Assembly (NCBI RefSeq): GCF_024207115.1 | Contig: NZ_CP100128.1 | Location: 5,022,001 to 5,086,000 of the forward strand | Reading direction: 5' to 3' | Length of the DNA stretch: 64,000 bases | Origin: Chromobacterium sp. IIBBL 290-4 | GTDB taxonomy: Bacteria > Pseudomonadota > Gammaproteobacteria > Burkholderiales > Chromobacteriaceae | In this document: positions 27,770 through 37,807 of the stretch, one piece after another | Layout: every line of letters begins with the position of its first letter | Position numbering within the stretch: the first letter of the stretch is position 1 | Program-made: the position numbers and the translations under genes | The notes under the pieces: model-generated | Told to the model about the DNA's origin: nothing | What the model saw: the letters and a program-made list of their open reading frames with translations, nothing else | The model's database searches: none

Positions 27770-28813
27770 TTACTGGGCGGCGGAAGCCGGCTCCGGCAGC
27801 TTTTGCGCCAGGGAGGCGTAATAGCGCTGGCGCAGCTGATCGGCGATTTCCTGCACCGCCTTGGCGTACAGCGTGCTGCGGTTATAGCGGGTGATGGAGT
27901 AGAAATTGTTCAGCCCCAGCCAGTATTCGGTCACGCCCGGCGAGGTTTCCAGCGAAAACAGCACCGCCGGCACATTGTCCGCCAGCGGCGCTTGCGGCGC
28001 GATGCCCATCTGGCGCAGCTCGCCCACGGTGTAGTGCAGATTGAATTTGTCCGCCAGCAGCTTGTCGATCTGCGGGCCCGGCACCACGCTGGCCGGCACC
28101 ACCACGTCGTCGCCATGCTTCCAGCCGAAGCGGCTGAAATAATGGGCCACGCTGCCGATGGCGTCATGCGGATTGTTCCAGATGTCGCGATGGCCGTTGC
28201 CGTCGAAATCCACCGCCCACTTGCGGTAGCTGGACGGCATGAACTGCGGCAAGCCCATGGCGCCGGCGTAAGAGCCCTTCAGCGTCAGCGGGTCCTTGCC
28301 CTCTTCCTTGGCCAACAGCAGGAACTGGGTCAGCTCGCCGCGGAAATACTCCGCCCGGCGCGGGTAATCGAAACCGATGGTGGACAGCGAGTCGGCCAGC
28401 CGGAAGCTGCCGGTATTGCGGCCGTAATGGGTTTCCACGCCCAAAATGGCGACCACCACCTCGGGCGGCACCTGGTAGAGCTGCTCGGCGCGGGCCAGCG
28501 CGTCGGCGTTGGCCTGCCAGAACGCCACGCCGTCGGCGATGACCTTATCGCTGACGGTGGAGGCGCGGAACTGATACCAGGGACGCGAGGTGGACGGCTT
28601 GTCCAGAATGCGGATGATATTGGGCTTCAATTCGACATTGGCGAACACCGCCTCCAGTTCGGGACGGTTGAACTGGCCGGTGGCCACCTGCTCGTCGATA
28701 TAGCGCTGCACGTCCGGGCGGGCCAGGAAGGCCGCGTCGGCCTGGGCTTGCGGCGCGGTGAAGGCCGCGCCGGCCAGGGCGGCGGCGATGGCCAGTTTCA
28801 ACATCGATTTCAT
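27770..28813 (-). CDS. mltB: Membrane-bound lytic murein transglycosylase B
   Basis: This encodes 347 aa with a signal peptide (MKSMLKLAIAAALAGAAFTAPQAQA); no lipobox cysteine is visible, so it may be soluble. The catalytic region has the Glu in ILGVETHYGRN, then YPRRAEYFRGELTQFL, GSYAGAMGLPQFMPSSY and DFDGNGHRDIW. It cleaves the MurNAc-GlcNAc bond of peptidoglycan with anhydro product formation. Confidence 0.94.
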   Translation of the reverse strand: MKSMLKLAIAAALAGAAFTAPQAQADAAFLARPDVQRYIDEQVATGQFNRPELEAVFANVELKPNIIRILDKPSTSRPWYQFRASTVSDKVIADGVAFWQANADALARAEQLYQVPPEVVVAILGVETHYGRNTGSFRLADSLSTIGFDYPRRAEYFRGELTQFLLLAKEEGKDPLTLKGSYAGAMGLPQFMPSSYRKWAVDFDGNGHRDIWNNPHDAIGSVAHYFSRFGWKHGDDVVVPASVVPGPQIDKLLADKFNLHYTVGELRQMGIAPQAPLADNVPAVLFSLETSPGVTEYWLGLNNFYSITRYNRSTLYAKAVQEIADQLRQRYYASLAQKLPEPASAAQ

Positions 28814-28847
28814 GGTTTTGCTTTCTTGTATGAGCGTAGGCGCGGTT

Positions 28848-29867
28848 TCATTCGCGGAAGGACAGCGCGTTGCCGACCAGCCGCGCGGTGATGTCGACGA
28901 TGGGGATCACCCGTTCGTAAGCCATGCGGGTGGGTCCGACCACGCCCAGCGTGCCGACCACCTGGCCGTTGATGCAGTAAGGCGCGGTCACCACCGAGCA
29001 TTCGTCCAGCGTCATTACGCCAGACTCCTCGCCGATGAAAATGTTCACGCCATGCGCGTCGCGCCCTTGCGACAATAGTTTCAATAATTCGGTCTTGCGT
29101 TCGAACACGCCGAACAGCTCCCTCAGCCGCGACAGGTCGTCGGACAGGTCATGCACCTGCAACAGCCGCGCGCCGCCGCTCACCACCACGTCCTCGCCGC
29201 TTTGGGTCAGGGTTTGCTGGCCCAGTTTCACCGCCGCCGCCATCAGCTCGGCGATGTCGCCCTGCAGCTTGGCCAGTTCGCTCTCCACCCGCAGCGCCAC
29301 CGCGTTCAGTCCCTGCCCGCTGTAATGCTGGTTGATGAAATTGGCCGCCTCGATCAGTTCCGACGGCGTATAGTCGCGCTCGGTCACCAGCAAGTGGTTC
29401 TGCACGTCGCCGTCCAGCGTCACCAGAATCATCAGCACCCGCTTTTCGGACAGCCGCAGGAATTCGATCTGGCGGAAGGCCACGTCGCTGCGCTGCGGCG
29501 TCAGCACCACGCCGGCGAAGCTGGTCAGCTCGGACAATAGCGAGGACGCCGCCTGCACGATGCGCTGCGGGCTGTCCGGCTGCAAGGTGTGCTCCAGCTC
29601 CAGCATGGCAACCTGATCCAGCGGACGGATGGTCAGCAGTTGATCGACGAACAGGCGATAGCCGCGCGCGGTGGGCACCCGGCCGGCCGAAGTGTGCGGC
29701 GAGGCGATCAGCCCCATGTTTTCCAAATCGGCCAGCACATTGCGCACCGTGGCGGAAGACAGCTCCACGCCGGGCAGCAGCGACAGCGTCTTGGAGCCGA
29801 CCGGCTGGCCGTCGGCGATATACCGTTCGATCAGGGCCTTGAGCAGATGTTGGGCGCGTTCGTTCAT
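28848..29867 (-). CDS. hrcA: Heat-inducible transcription repressor HrcA
   Basis: This encodes 339 aa. The start is MNERAQHLLKALIERYIADG, with a GGGGA site upstream (a second ATG lies one codon earlier). It has an N-terminal winged helix (VGSKTLSLLPGVELSSATVRN), a central GAF-like region, and the conserved C-terminal GVIGPT-type motif (VGTLGVVGPTRMAYERVIP). HrcA represses groE/dnaK-type operons through the CIRCE operator; no CIRCE element lies in this window. Confidence 0.97.
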   Translation of the reverse strand: MNERAQHLLKALIERYIADGQPVGSKTLSLLPGVELSSATVRNVLADLENMGLIASPHTSAGRVPTARGYRLFVDQLLTIRPLDQVAMLELEHTLQPDSPQRIVQAASSLLSELTSFAGVVLTPQRSDVAFRQIEFLRLSEKRVLMILVTLDGDVQNHLLVTERDYTPSELIEAANFINQHYSGQGLNAVALRVESELAKLQGDIAELMAAAVKLGQQTLTQSGEDVVVSGGARLLQVHDLSDDLSRLRELFGVFERKTELLKLLSQGRDAHGVNIFIGEESGVMTLDECSVVTAPYCINGQVVGTLGVVGPTRMAYERVIPIVDITARLVGNALSFRE

Positions 29868-29981
29868 CATGTCCCCATTGTACACATCCTGATGCGCGTC
29901 AAAACAGCCTGCGGCAAGACTTTACGCCGGACGGGTGCCGCTTCGCGCCGCCAAGTGGCTGTCCCGGCTCTGGATTTCTGC

Positions 29982-29987
29982 GATAAT
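29982..29987 (+). promoter_or_regulatory. Probable -10 element of recA
   Basis: GATAAT lies 40 bp before the recA ATG, with only a weak -35 (CTGTCC) 17 bases upstream. I found no recognisable LexA box (CTG-N10-CAG type) in the 110 bp before recA. Confidence 0.4.
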
Positions 29988-30027
29988 CGCCCCATTATTG
30001 GTCCGACCTACCCCATTTGGAGACAGC

Positions 30028-31083
30028 ATGGCTTCCGAAGACAAGAGCAAGGCCCTGGCCGCCGCCCTCGCCCAGATTGAAAAGCAGTTCGGCAAGGGCT
30101 CGATCATGCGCATGAGCGACAACCAAATCACCGAAAACCTGCAAGTGATCTCCACCGGTTCGCTGAGCCTGGACCTGGCGCTGGGCGTCGGCGGCCTGCC
30201 GCGCGGCCGCGTGGTCGAAATCTACGGCCCGGAATCGTCGGGTAAAACCACCCTGTGTCTGCAAGTGGTGGCCGAAGCGCAAAAACTGGGCGGCACCTGC
30301 GCCTACATCGACGCGGAAAACGCGCTGGACCCGATCTACGCCCAAAAACTGGGCGTGAGCGTGGAAGATCTGCTGATCTCCCAGCCGGACACCGGCGAAC
30401 AGGCGCTGGAAATCTGCGACATGCTGGTGCGCTCCAGCGGCGTGGACGTGATCGTGGTGGACTCGGTGGCCGCCCTGGTGCCGAAGGCTGAAATCGAAGG
30501 CGAGATGGGCGACAGCCACGTCGGCCTGCAAGCCCGTTTGATGAGCCAGGCGCTGCGCAAGCTGACCGGCAACATCAAGCGCACCAACACCCTGGTGATC
30601 TTCATCAACCAGATCCGCATGAAGATCGGCGTGATGTTCGGCAACCCGGAAACCACCACCGGCGGCAACGCGCTGAAGTTCTACGCCTCGGTGCGTCTGG
30701 ACATCCGCCGCACCGGCGGCATCAAGAAGGGCGAGGAAGTGGTCGGCAACGACACCCGCGTCAAAGTGGTGAAGAACAAGGTCTCCCCGCCGTTCCGCCA
30801 AGCCGATTTCGAAATCCTGTACGGCGAAGGCATCTCCCGTCCGGGCGAAATCATCGAACTGGGCGTCAAGCACGGCTTCATCGACAAGTCCGGCGCGTGG
30901 TACGCCTACAACGGCCAGAAGATCGGCCAGGGCAAGGACAACACCCGCGAATGGCTGAAGGCCAACCCGGCGATCGCTGAGGAAATCGAGCGCAAGATCC
31001 GCGAAGCGGTGGGCGTGAAGATCGAAATCAACGAAAACCAGGGCGACGAAGAAGAACTCGCCGACGACGCCTTCGATGCCTGA
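30028..31083 (+). CDS. recA: Recombinase RecA
   Basis: This encodes 351 aa from [20 protein letters not shown], with GGAG upstream. Walker [10 protein letters not shown], Walker [17 protein letters not shown]2 loop region [15 protein letters not shown] and an acidic C-terminal tail ([11 protein letters not shown]) are all present. It forms filaments on ssDNA for recombination and SOS induction. The stop overlaps the recX start (TGATG). Confidence 0.99.
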   Translation: MASEDKSKALAAALAQIEKQFGKGSIMRMSDNQITENLQVISTGSLSLDLALGVGGLPRGRVVEIYGPESSGKTTLCLQVVAEAQKLGGTCAYIDAENALDPIYAQKLGVSVEDLLISQPDTGEQALEICDMLVRSSGVDVIVVDSVAALVPKAEIEGEMGDSHVGLQARLMSQALRKLTGNIKRTNTLVIFINQIRMKIGVMFGNPETTTGGNALKFYASVRLDIRRTGGIKKGEEVVGNDTRVKVVKNKVSPPFRQADFEILYGEGISRPGEIIELGVKHGFIDKSGAWYAYNGQKIGQGKDNTREWLKANPAIAEEIERKIREAVGVKIEINENQGDEEELADDAFDA

Positions 31084-31547
31084 TGGCGGAGCAAGGCAAA
31101 AGCCTGAAGGCGCGGGCCGCCGAACTGCTCTCCCGCCGGGAATACACCCGGCAGGAGCTGTTTCGGCGGCTCGCGCCTTTTGCTGACAGCGAAGAGCAGC
31201 TGGAAACCGTTCTGGACGAGCTGGCCGCGGCCGACTGGCAATCGGACGGCCGCTTCGCCCAGCAATTCGCCAGCAGCAAAGGGGCCAAGTTCGGCAGCCG
31301 GCGCCTGGCGCAAGAAATGCGCCAGCGCGGCGTGGACAGCGAAACCATACGCGAAGCGCTGACCGGCCAGAACGACCTGGCCAGCGCCCGCGAGCAGTGG
31401 CGCAAGAAGTTCGGCCGCCCGCCGGCCGACGCGGCGGAAAAAGCCAAGCAATACCGCTTCCTGGCGCAACGCGGCTTCCCCTCGGACGTGATCCGGCAAG
31501 TCTTGGCCCGCGGCGCCGACGACGATTTCGACTTCCCCGAGGACTGA
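31083..31547 (+). CDS. recX: RecA regulatory protein RecX
   Basis: This encodes 154 aa. It has the three-helix repeats of RecX: LLSRREYTRQELFRRL, FAQQFASSKGAKFGSRRLAQEM, and KAKQYRFLAQRGFPSDVIRQV. The start overlaps the recA stop by one base, implying coupled translation. RecX limits RecA filament growth. Confidence 0.96.
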   Translation: MAEQGKSLKARAAELLSRREYTRQELFRRLAPFADSEEQLETVLDELAAADWQSDGRFAQQFASSKGAKFGSRRLAQEMRQRGVDSETIREALTGQNDLASAREQWRKKFGRPPADAAEKAKQYRFLAQRGFPSDVIRQVLARGADDDFDFPED

Positions 31548-31550
31548 GCC

Positions 31551-32009
31551 ATGAGCGCGCGCAGCATCGCCACCGAAATCGATATCGCCGCCGACGCGGC
31601 GCAGGTGTGGCAGGTGCTGGCCGACTGGCGGCGCTACCCGGAATGGAATCCCTTCATCGTCGGCCTGCACGGCCGCCACGCGGCCGGGGCCAGGCTGGTG
31701 GCCACGATACAGCCGCCGGGCAGCCGCAGAATGACTTTCCGGCCGACGCTGCTGGAGTTCGCCGCGCCACGCCAATGGCGCTGGCGCGGCAAATGGCTGA
31801 TTCCCGGCCTGCTCGACGGCGAGCATCATTTCCGGCTGGAGCCGCTGGAAAACGGCCATACCCGCTTCCATCACGGCGAAACTTTTTCCGGCCTGCTGCT
31901 GCCGCTTTTCGGCGAAAAAGGGCTCAATGCCGCCCGCCGGGGCTTCGCGCAGATGAACCAGGCGCTGAAGCGGCGCTGCGAAGCCCTTGCCAGCCAGGCT
32001 TCGGCTTGA
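31551..32009 (+). CDS. SRPBCC (START-like) domain protein
   Basis: This encodes 152 aa. The pattern IATEIDIAADAAQVWQVLAD, WRRYPEWNPFI, and a C-terminal amphipathic helix GLNAARRGFAQMNQALKRRC is typical of polyketide-cyclase/START-like ligand-binding proteins. It starts 3 bp after recX, so it is probably in the recA operon. The ligand is unknown. Confidence 0.85.
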   Translation: MSARSIATEIDIAADAAQVWQVLADWRRYPEWNPFIVGLHGRHAAGARLVATIQPPGSRRMTFRPTLLEFAAPRQWRWRGKWLIPGLLDGEHHFRLEPLENGHTRFHHGETFSGLLLPLFGEKGLNAARRGFAQMNQALKRRCEALASQASA

Positions 32010-32072
32010 CACAATCGACGGATTCGTCCCGGCACGGCGCCCGGACCAGATTTGAAAAATTGACCAAAACAC

Positions 32073-34706
32073 ATGAAAACTTCTGAAATTCGCAAGAAAT
32101 TCCTGGATTTCTTCGCCTCCAAAGGCCACCAGGTCGTTCCCTCCAGCAGCCTGATCCCGGGCAACGACCCGACGCTGATGTTCACCGTCGCCGGCATGGT
32201 GCAATTCAAGGACGTGTTCCTGGGCTTTGAAAAGCGCGACTACACCCGCGCCACCACCAGCCAGAAATGCCTGCGCGCGGGCGGCAAGCACAATGACCTG
32301 GAAAACGTCGGCTACACCGCGCGCCACCATACTTTCTTTGAAATGCTGGGCAACTTCAGCTTCGGCGACTACTTCAAGCGCGACGCCATCACCTTCGCCT
32401 GGGAATTCCTGACCGGCGAGCAATGGCTGGCCCTGCCCAAAGACAAGCTGATGGTCACCGTCTACGCCTCCGACGACGAAGCCTACGACATCTGGCACAA
32501 AACCGTTGGCGTGCCGGCCGACAAGATCGTCCGCATCGGCGACAACAAGGGCGCTCCCTACGCCTCCGACAACTTCTGGACCATGGGCGACACCGGCCCC
32601 TGCGGCCCCTGCACTGAGATCTTCTACGACCACGGCCCGTCCGTGGCCGGCGGCCCTCCGGGCAGCCCGGACGAGGACGGCGACCGCTTCATAGAGATCT
32701 GGAACAACGTCTTCATGCAGTTCAACCGCGACGAAGCCGGCACGCTGCACCCGCTGCCCAAGCCCTCGGTCGACACCGGCATGGGCCTGGAGCGCCTGTC
32801 CACCGTGCTGCAGCAGGTGAAGTCCAACTACGAAACCGACGCGCTGGCCTGCCTGGTGCGCGCCGCCGCCCGCGAAACCGGCGTGGCCTACAGCCAGGAC
32901 GTGCCGTCGCTGAAAGTGATCGCCGACCACATCCGCGCCTGTTCCTTCATGATCGCCGACGGCATCCTGCCGTCCAACGAAGGCCGCGGCTACGTGCTGC
33001 GCCGCATCGCCCGCCGCGCCATCCGCCACGGCTACAAGCTGGGCCAGAAGGGCCTGTTCTTCCACAAGATCGTCGCCGACCTGGCCGCCGAAATGGGCGA
33101 AGCCTATCCGGACCTGCGCGAGAAGCAAGCCCATATCGAAGACGCGATCCGCGCCGAGGAAATCAAGTTCGCCGAGACGCTGGAAAACGGCATGGCCCTG
33201 GTGGACGCCGCGCTGGAAGGCGGCAAGACCGCCCTGGACGGCGACACCATCTTCAAGCTGTACGACACCTTCGGCTTCCCAGTGGACCTGACCGCCGACA
33301 TCTGCCGCGAACGCGGCATCCACGCCGATCTGGAAGGCTTCGAGCGCGCAATGGAAGCCCAGCGCGAGCGCGGCCGCGCCGGCTCCAATTTCAAGATGAC
33401 CGGCAAGATCAGCTACAGCGGCGACGACACCTGCTTCCACGGCTATGACAAGAACAGCGTGGACGCCAAGATCCTGGCGCTGTACAAGGGCACCGAGCCG
33501 GTTGAATCGCTGGCCGCCGGCGACGAGGGCATCGTGGTGCTGGACAACACCGCCTTCTACGCCGAAGGCGGCGGCCAGGTGGGCGACGTGGGCGAAATCT
33601 CCGCCACCGGCGGCCTGGACGCGCTGTTCGACGTGGCCGACACCCAGAAAATCCAGGGCGCGGTGTTCGGCCACAAGGGCAAACTGGCCCGCGGCGCACT
33701 GAAGGTAGGCGACACCGTCACCGCCACCATCGACCTGCATCAACGCCTGGCCAGCGCCCGCAACCACTCCGCCACCCACCTGCTGCACGCGGCGCTGCGC
33801 CATGTGCTGGGCAGCCATGTAGCGCAGAAGGGTTCGCTGGTGAACCCGGAACGCACCCGCTTCGACTTCGCCCATGGCGAGGCCGTCAGCGCTGAGCAGA
33901 TCGCCGAGCTGGAACGCGTGGTCAACCACGTGATCGCGTCCAACTACGAAGTGAAGGCCGAGCTGATGAGCATGGCCGACGCGCAGAAATCCGGCGCGAT
34001 GATGCTGTTCGGCGAAAAATACGGCGAAGAAGTGCGCGTGCTGACCATGGGCGATTTCTCAGCCGAGCTGTGCGGCGGCACCCACGTCAAGCGCACTGGC
34101 GACATCGGCCTGTTCAAGATCGTGGCCGAAGGCGGCGTGGCCGCCGGCGTGCGCCGCATCGAAGCCGTGACCGGCGCGGGCGCGCTGGCTTATATCCAGG
34201 CCCAGGACGCGCTGATCAAGGAAGCCGCCGGCGCGCTGAAGGCGCAGACCAGCGAGGAAGTGCTGGCCAAGATCGCCGCGCTGCAGGACAACGCCAAGGC
34301 GCTGGAGAAAGAGCTGGCCAAGCTGAAGGGCCAACTGGCCGCCTCCGCCGGCGACAGCCTGGCCGACAGCGCCGCCGTGATCAACGGCGTCAAGGTGCTG
34401 GCGGCCGAGCTGCCCGGCGCCGACAACACCGCGCTGCGCGAAACGCTGGACAAGCTGAAGGACAAGCTGGGCTCCGCCGCCATCGTGCTGGCCGCCAAGG
34501 GCGACGGCAAAGTGGCGCTGGTGGCCGGCGTCACCGCCGACCTGACCGGCAAGGTCAAGGCCGGCGAGCTGGTCAACTTCGTCGCCCAACAGGTGGGCGG
34601 CAAGGGCGGCGGCCGTCCGGACATGGCCCAGGCCGGCGGCACCCAGCCGGAAAACCTGGACGCCGCGCTGAAGGGCGTGGAAGCCTGGGTGGCCGGCAAG
34701 CTGTAA
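32073..34706 (+). CDS. alaS: Alanyl-tRNA synthetase
   Basis: This encodes 877 aa, full length. Class II catalytic domain from [19 protein letters not shown] with [11 protein letters not shown]; the editing domain has [11 protein letters not shown] and the zinc-type [13 protein letters not shown]; the C-Ala domain ends [11 protein letters not shown] and [10 protein letters not shown]. It charges tRNA-Ala and edits Ser/Gly errors. recA-recX-alaS order is common in Proteobacteria. Confidence 0.99.
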   Translation: MKTSEIRKKFLDFFASKGHQVVPSSSLIPGNDPTLMFTVAGMVQFKDVFLGFEKRDYTRATTSQKCLRAGGKHNDLENVGYTARHHTFFEMLGNFSFGDYFKRDAITFAWEFLTGEQWLALPKDKLMVTVYASDDEAYDIWHKTVGVPADKIVRIGDNKGAPYASDNFWTMGDTGPCGPCTEIFYDHGPSVAGGPPGSPDEDGDRFIEIWNNVFMQFNRDEAGTLHPLPKPSVDTGMGLERLSTVLQQVKSNYETDALACLVRAAARETGVAYSQDVPSLKVIADHIRACSFMIADGILPSNEGRGYVLRRIARRAIRHGYKLGQKGLFFHKIVADLAAEMGEAYPDLREKQAHIEDAIRAEEIKFAETLENGMALVDAALEGGKTALDGDTIFKLYDTFGFPVDLTADICRERGIHADLEGFERAMEAQRERGRAGSNFKMTGKISYSGDDTCFHGYDKNSVDAKILALYKGTEPVESLAAGDEGIVVLDNTAFYAEGGGQVGDVGEISATGGLDALFDVADTQKIQGAVFGHKGKLARGALKVGDTVTATIDLHQRLASARNHSATHLLHAALRHVLGSHVAQKGSLVNPERTRFDFAHGEAVSAEQIAELERVVNHVIASNYEVKAELMSMADAQKSGAMMLFGEKYGEEVRVLTMGDFSAELCGGTHVKRTGDIGLFKIVAEGGVAAGVRRIEAVTGAGALAYIQAQDALIKEAAGALKAQTSEEVLAKIAALQDNAKALEKELAKLKGQLAASAGDSLADSAAVINGVKVLAAELPGADNTALRETLDKLKDKLGSAAIVLAAKGDGKVALVAGVTADLTGKVKAGELVNFVAQQVGGKGGGRPDMAQAGGTQPENLDAALKGVEAWVAGKL

Positions 34707-34734
34707 GCCGGTTATCCTGACCATCCTTAGCCAA

Positions 34735-34768
34735 ACGGCCGCATGACTTGCATGCGGCCGTTTTTTTA
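34735..34768 (+). terminator. Terminator of alaS
   Basis: The perfect stem ACGGCCGCATG/CATGCGGCCGT with a 5-base loop is followed by seven T residues. Confidence 0.93.
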
Positions 34769-34822
34769 ACTGTAACAATTCCATCTTACAATCGCGGCAC
34801 AACCTCGCACGGGAGCTTCAGC

Positions 34823-35320
34823 ATGACTGCAACCGTTTTCCGTCTGGCCGACTGGGATGACCTTCCCGCCCTCTGCCAACTGATCCAGCTCGCCTTCCGC
34901 CCCTTGGCTTCGCAACTGCCCAGCCGCCCCACCGCGCTGGATGAAACCGTAGCTAGCCTCACCGGCCACCTGGCCAGCGGCAGCCAGATTTTTCTGGCCG
35001 AGCGCGAAGGACAATTGCTGGCCTGCCTGCTGGTGCTGCCGCCCCAGAACGGCCTAGCTGAAGTCAAACGCGTCTGCGCCCACCCGGATTGGCAAGGCCA
35101 TGGCCTGGGATCGGCCCTGCTTGAATATTCTGAAAAACAGCTGCGCAAGCAAGGCGTGGAAGAGCTGATCTTGTCCACCCGGCGGCAACTGCCCGGCAAC
35201 CTGCGCTTCTATCAAAAACTGGGTTACCAGGAAATGGAACGCCAGCCTTATCCGGCAGGCATCGACGACGAGCGCGTCGTCATGCGCAAAAACCTGTTTT
35301 CCGCCGCCAGTCATTTGTAA
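34823..35320 (+). CDS. GNAT-family N-acetyltransferase
   Basis: This encodes 165 aa from ATG 34823 with GGGAG upstream. The acetyl-CoA binding motif A is VKRVCAHPDWQGHGLGSALL, followed by LSTRRQLPGNLRFYQKLGYQ. The substrate is unknown. A possible -10 TACAAT lies at 34788. Confidence 0.9.
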   Translation: MTATVFRLADWDDLPALCQLIQLAFRPLASQLPSRPTALDETVASLTGHLASGSQIFLAEREGQLLACLLVLPPQNGLAEVKRVCAHPDWQGHGLGSALLEYSEKQLRKQGVEELILSTRRQLPGNLRFYQKLGYQEMERQPYPAGIDDERVVMRKNLFSAASHL

Positions 35321-35397
35321 CGGAAAACAATTCCTTGCGAGAAACATCTGTAAGTTTGTTTCACATCAAGTCACGGGAAATCATTAAACCCTAATAT

Positions 35398-35465
35398 AAC
35401 CATGCTTCTTATGGCTTCTCCTTTGTTGTTTGCTTGCGCCCCGGTTCTGCCGGGGCACTTTTTTG
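35398..35465 (+). ncRNA. Candidate small RNA with CU-rich single-stranded segment
   Basis: A strong terminator hairpin (GCCCCGG/CCGGGGC, loop TTCTG, then a T-rich tail) at 35438-35465 lies more than 115 bp after the GNAT stop. It is preceded by a small hairpin (CCAT/ATGG) and an unpaired CTTCTCCTTTG segment able to pair with Shine-Dalgarno sequences. A TAATAT at 35392 could be a -10, but its -35 is poor. The terminator may simply serve the GNAT gene. Confidence 0.35.
35438..35465 (+). terminator. Factor-independent terminator
   Basis: Stem GCCCCGG/CCGGGGC with 5-base loop, followed by ACTTTTTTG. It ends either the GNAT transcript or the candidate small RNA. Confidence 0.85.
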
Positions 35466-35467
35466 TG

Positions 35468-35495
35468 CTGACTGTTTCGACGGAATGTTTATAGT
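35468..35495 (+). promoter_or_regulatory. Candidate promoter of the binding-protein gene at 35526
   Basis: CTGACT (-35-like), a 16-bp spacer and TATAGT (-10) stand 30 bp before the start codon. Confidence 0.45.
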
Positions 35496-35525
35496 GGGGA
35501 TAAGCCACTGTTGGAGGAACGTTCC

Positions 35526-36287
35526 ATGCGTCTGTCGCCGAGCGTCCTGCTTGCCCTATCCCTGATCGCCCTCCCCATGGCCGGCGCCAAAGCCGACCTC
35601 CCCCAGGCGGAAATCTACGCGCTGAGCGAAACCCTGCCGCCTCTCAGCTACGACGAGAATGGCATCCATAAAGGCTTTTCCAACGAGCTGCTGCAAATGA
35701 TGCTGCACGAGAGCGGCTTGCACGCCGTCATTCAGCTCAAGCCATGGAGCCGCGCCTTGCGCGAGGCGCAGCAAGTGCCCAACACCATGCTGTATCTGAC
35801 CGTGAGAACCCCGGAGCGGGAAGAGATGTTCAAATGGATAGGACCGGCCTTGCCGCTGCCCATCGAGCTGTTCCGGCTAGGCGGCGGCCACGCCCGCCCT
35901 TACACCTCTCTGGACGATGCCAAGAAGGCCGTCGTGGCCGTCGCCCGCGACACGCCCGGCCAGAAGATGCTGGAAAACCTGGGCTTTGTCGAAAACCGCA
36001 ATATGATCCTGACCAATGACGAGGCCCAGTCGGCCAAGCTGTTGTACGCGCACCGGGTGCAATACACCGCCGGCGTGTCCTTGTTCCAGCGCTATGCGCT
36101 CAAACAGATGAAGATGGATCCGGAACTGCTGGATTCGGTGCAGGTGCTGGACGACAGCACGCAGTTTTATTTCGCCATGCAGAAGGACAGCAACCCGCAA
36201 TACATCGCCCGGCTGCAAGCGGCGTTGGACAAGATCAAGCAGGATGGGCGCTATGCTTCGCTGATCAAACGCTATGCCCACCCCTGA
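35526..36287 (+). CDS. Periplasmic solute-binding protein, SBP_bac_3-like
   Basis: This encodes 253 aa from ATG 35526, with GGAGG upstream. The signal peptide is MRLSPSVLLALSLIALPMAGAKA. The body has LPPLSYDENGIHKGFSNELL, QLKPWSRALREAQQVPNTML and a C-terminal ALDKIKQDGRYASLIKRYAH, typical of family 3 extracellular ligand-binding domains. It is an orphan with no transporter genes adjacent and resembles the gene at 23885 in layout but not closely in sequence. Confidence 0.85.
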   Translation: MRLSPSVLLALSLIALPMAGAKADLPQAEIYALSETLPPLSYDENGIHKGFSNELLQMMLHESGLHAVIQLKPWSRALREAQQVPNTMLYLTVRTPEREEMFKWIGPALPLPIELFRLGGGHARPYTSLDDAKKAVVAVARDTPGQKMLENLGFVENRNMILTNDEAQSAKLLYAHRVQYTAGVSLFQRYALKQMKMDPELLDSVQVLDDSTQFYFAMQKDSNPQYIARLQAALDKIKQDGRYASLIKRYAHP

Positions 36288-36290
36288 GCG

Positions 36291-37070
36291 CTACAACACC
36301 AGCTTGCCGCCCACCAGCGCCAGCATCACGGCCAGCGCCGGGCGCAGCCAATGATCGGACAGCTTGCCGGTCAGCTTGCTGCCCAGCCAGATGCCCGGCA
36401 GCGAGCCGCTCAGCAGCTTGAGCAGCAACACCCAATCCAGATGCCCCATGCTGGCATGGCCCAGCCCCGCCACCAGGGTCAAGGGCACGGCATGGGCGAT
36501 TTCGGTGCCCACCAGCCGCGAAGTCGGCAGAGCCGGATACAGCAGGAACAAGGCCAGGGTGCCCAAGGCGCCGGCGCCGATCGAACTCAGCGTCACCAGC
36601 ACGCCCAGCGCCACGCCCACCAGCACGGTGGGCCAGACGCGCCCGCCTTCGCCCAGCTTGGCGACATGGCGCCCGCCTACTTTCATCAGCCAGGGTTTGA
36701 ACAGGATGGCGGCGGCGGTCAGCATCAAGGCCAGCCCCAATACGAAGCGGAAAATGGAATCCATGATCTCGGCCGGCACATGCAGCCAGGACAACAAGCC
36801 CAGGGTCAGCAAGGCCGCCGGCACGCTGCCCAGCGACAGATGCAAGGTGATGCGCCAGTCGATATGCCTCTGCTTATGGTGCACCGCCACGCCGCCGGCC
36901 TTGGTCAAAGCCGCGTAAAGCAAATCGGTGCCCACCGCGGTAGCCGGCGAAATGCCGAACCACAGCAGAATGGGCGTCATCAAGGAGCCGCCGCCCACGC
37001 CGGTCAAGCCGACAATGAAGCCGACCGCCAGTCCCGCCGCCGTATATCCAAAATCCATAGCCATCCCCAT
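36291..37070 (-). CDS. TauE/SafE-family sulfite/anion exporter
   Basis: This encodes 259 aa with about eight membrane segments. Typical motifs are VGFIVGLTGVGGGSLMTPIL near the N terminus and its internal repeat VTLSSIGAGALGTLALFLLYP. Three ATGs lie within the first five codons; the first is given. The substrate is unproven. It is convergent with the preceding gene, 3 bp apart. Confidence 0.9.
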   Translation of the reverse strand: MGMAMDFGYTAAGLAVGFIVGLTGVGGGSLMTPILLWFGISPATAVGTDLLYAALTKAGGVAVHHKQRHIDWRITLHLSLGSVPAALLTLGLLSWLHVPAEIMDSIFRFVLGLALMLTAAAILFKPWLMKVGGRHVAKLGEGGRVWPTVLVGVALGVLVTLSSIGAGALGTLALFLLYPALPTSRLVGTEIAHAVPLTLVAGLGHASMGHLDWVLLLKLLSGSLPGIWLGSKLTGKLSDHWLRPALAVMLALVGGKLVL

Positions 37071-37395
37071 CCTGACTGCAAGATGTACCCGATGCTACGC
37101 GCTTTGCTTATAACAACTAAGACCGTTTAGATACAACAATAGATAAAGAAAACATATAAGTCTCGGTTCGCAAGCTTCACCCAATCATCACGCCGCTGTA
37201 ACAGGCAGCGCTTATGTTTCTGATGAGTATCGTTGGCATGGACACCACAGCCGGAGGCGCGCTCGCACGCTAATGCTTTACAAACTGTGAAAATAGAGTC
37301 AAGTTGACTAGGTCGGGGCAGTGCCTGCCCGCAGGCGAATGCGTCATCCGGTCAGGCCCCCTGAACAGCCCACGTTTCGAGATGAAAGGTGCAGG
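37071..37395. other. AT-richer intergenic region
   Basis: No convincing gene. The first ~100 bp are AT-rich (e.g. near 37105-37160) and probably hold the promoter of the exporter gene. A small hairpin GGGCA...TGCCC lies around 37316-37331. Weak coding signals exist on both strands further right. Confidence 0.4.
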
Positions 37396-37584
37396 ATGAT
37401 ATCTCGCATTCCCCTGAGCGTTCGCCGAAAACAAGCCCGTGACCAACATGAAAGCTTCCTCTATGCGGTGGCCAAGCCGCAACTGAGCGAAGACGAAAGA
37501 TCGCGCCAACAGAAAGTGCGTCAGCGCGCCCACGACCGCGATGACGCCCGCTTCCTGGCCGATCGCTGCGACGACCTGTTTTGA
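37396..37584 (+). CDS. Possible small hypothetical protein
   Basis: A 62-aa frame starts at ATG 37396, directly preceded by AGGTGCAGG. It is highly charged (Arg/Asp/Glu/Gln rich), with a core HESFLYAVAKPQLSEDERSR, and lacks a membrane segment. An overlapping frame exists on the other strand, so the coding call is weak. No family recognised. Confidence 0.35.
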   Translation: MISRIPLSVRRKQARDQHESFLYAVAKPQLSEDERSRQQKVRQRAHDRDDARFLADRCDDLF

Positions 37585-37800
37585 ATGCCGCGGGGGCGCC
37601 CCGCCCCCCCTGCCCCACCTTGCACACCCCCAAGGCGTCAGCCCCGTCTGTTTTTCTTTACACCCCCGCCTTGCACTGCAACATTCGCCACACCCCTTCA
37701 GCATCAAGGTTTTTCTTCCTCGCAAGCCTAGAGCCGAATACCTAAAAAAAAGTGCATTTTCCGCCACGGCGGGAATTATTTTGGGTAAACCATGCCCATA
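37585..37800. other. Intergenic region before the kdp promoter
   Basis: C-rich tracts (37590-37640) pass into AT-rich sequence with A-runs from about 37740. I see no gene here. Confidence 0.4.
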
Positions 37801-37807
37801 AAGATAA

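Noticed and set aside
29868..30027. LexA operator before recA
   Set aside because: No CTG-N10-CAG-type palindrome was found. SOS control may still exist through a different consensus.
30906..33929. Open frame of ~1000 codons antisense to recA-recX-alaS
   Set aside because: It lies opposite clearly real, conserved genes. Low-complexity, His/Gly/Gln-rich antisense products are expected from high-GC third positions.
37270..37767. 165-codon minus-strand frame in the region before kdp
   Set aside because: No ribosome binding site or recognisable domain, low-complexity ends, and it overlaps a better-supported short + strand frame.
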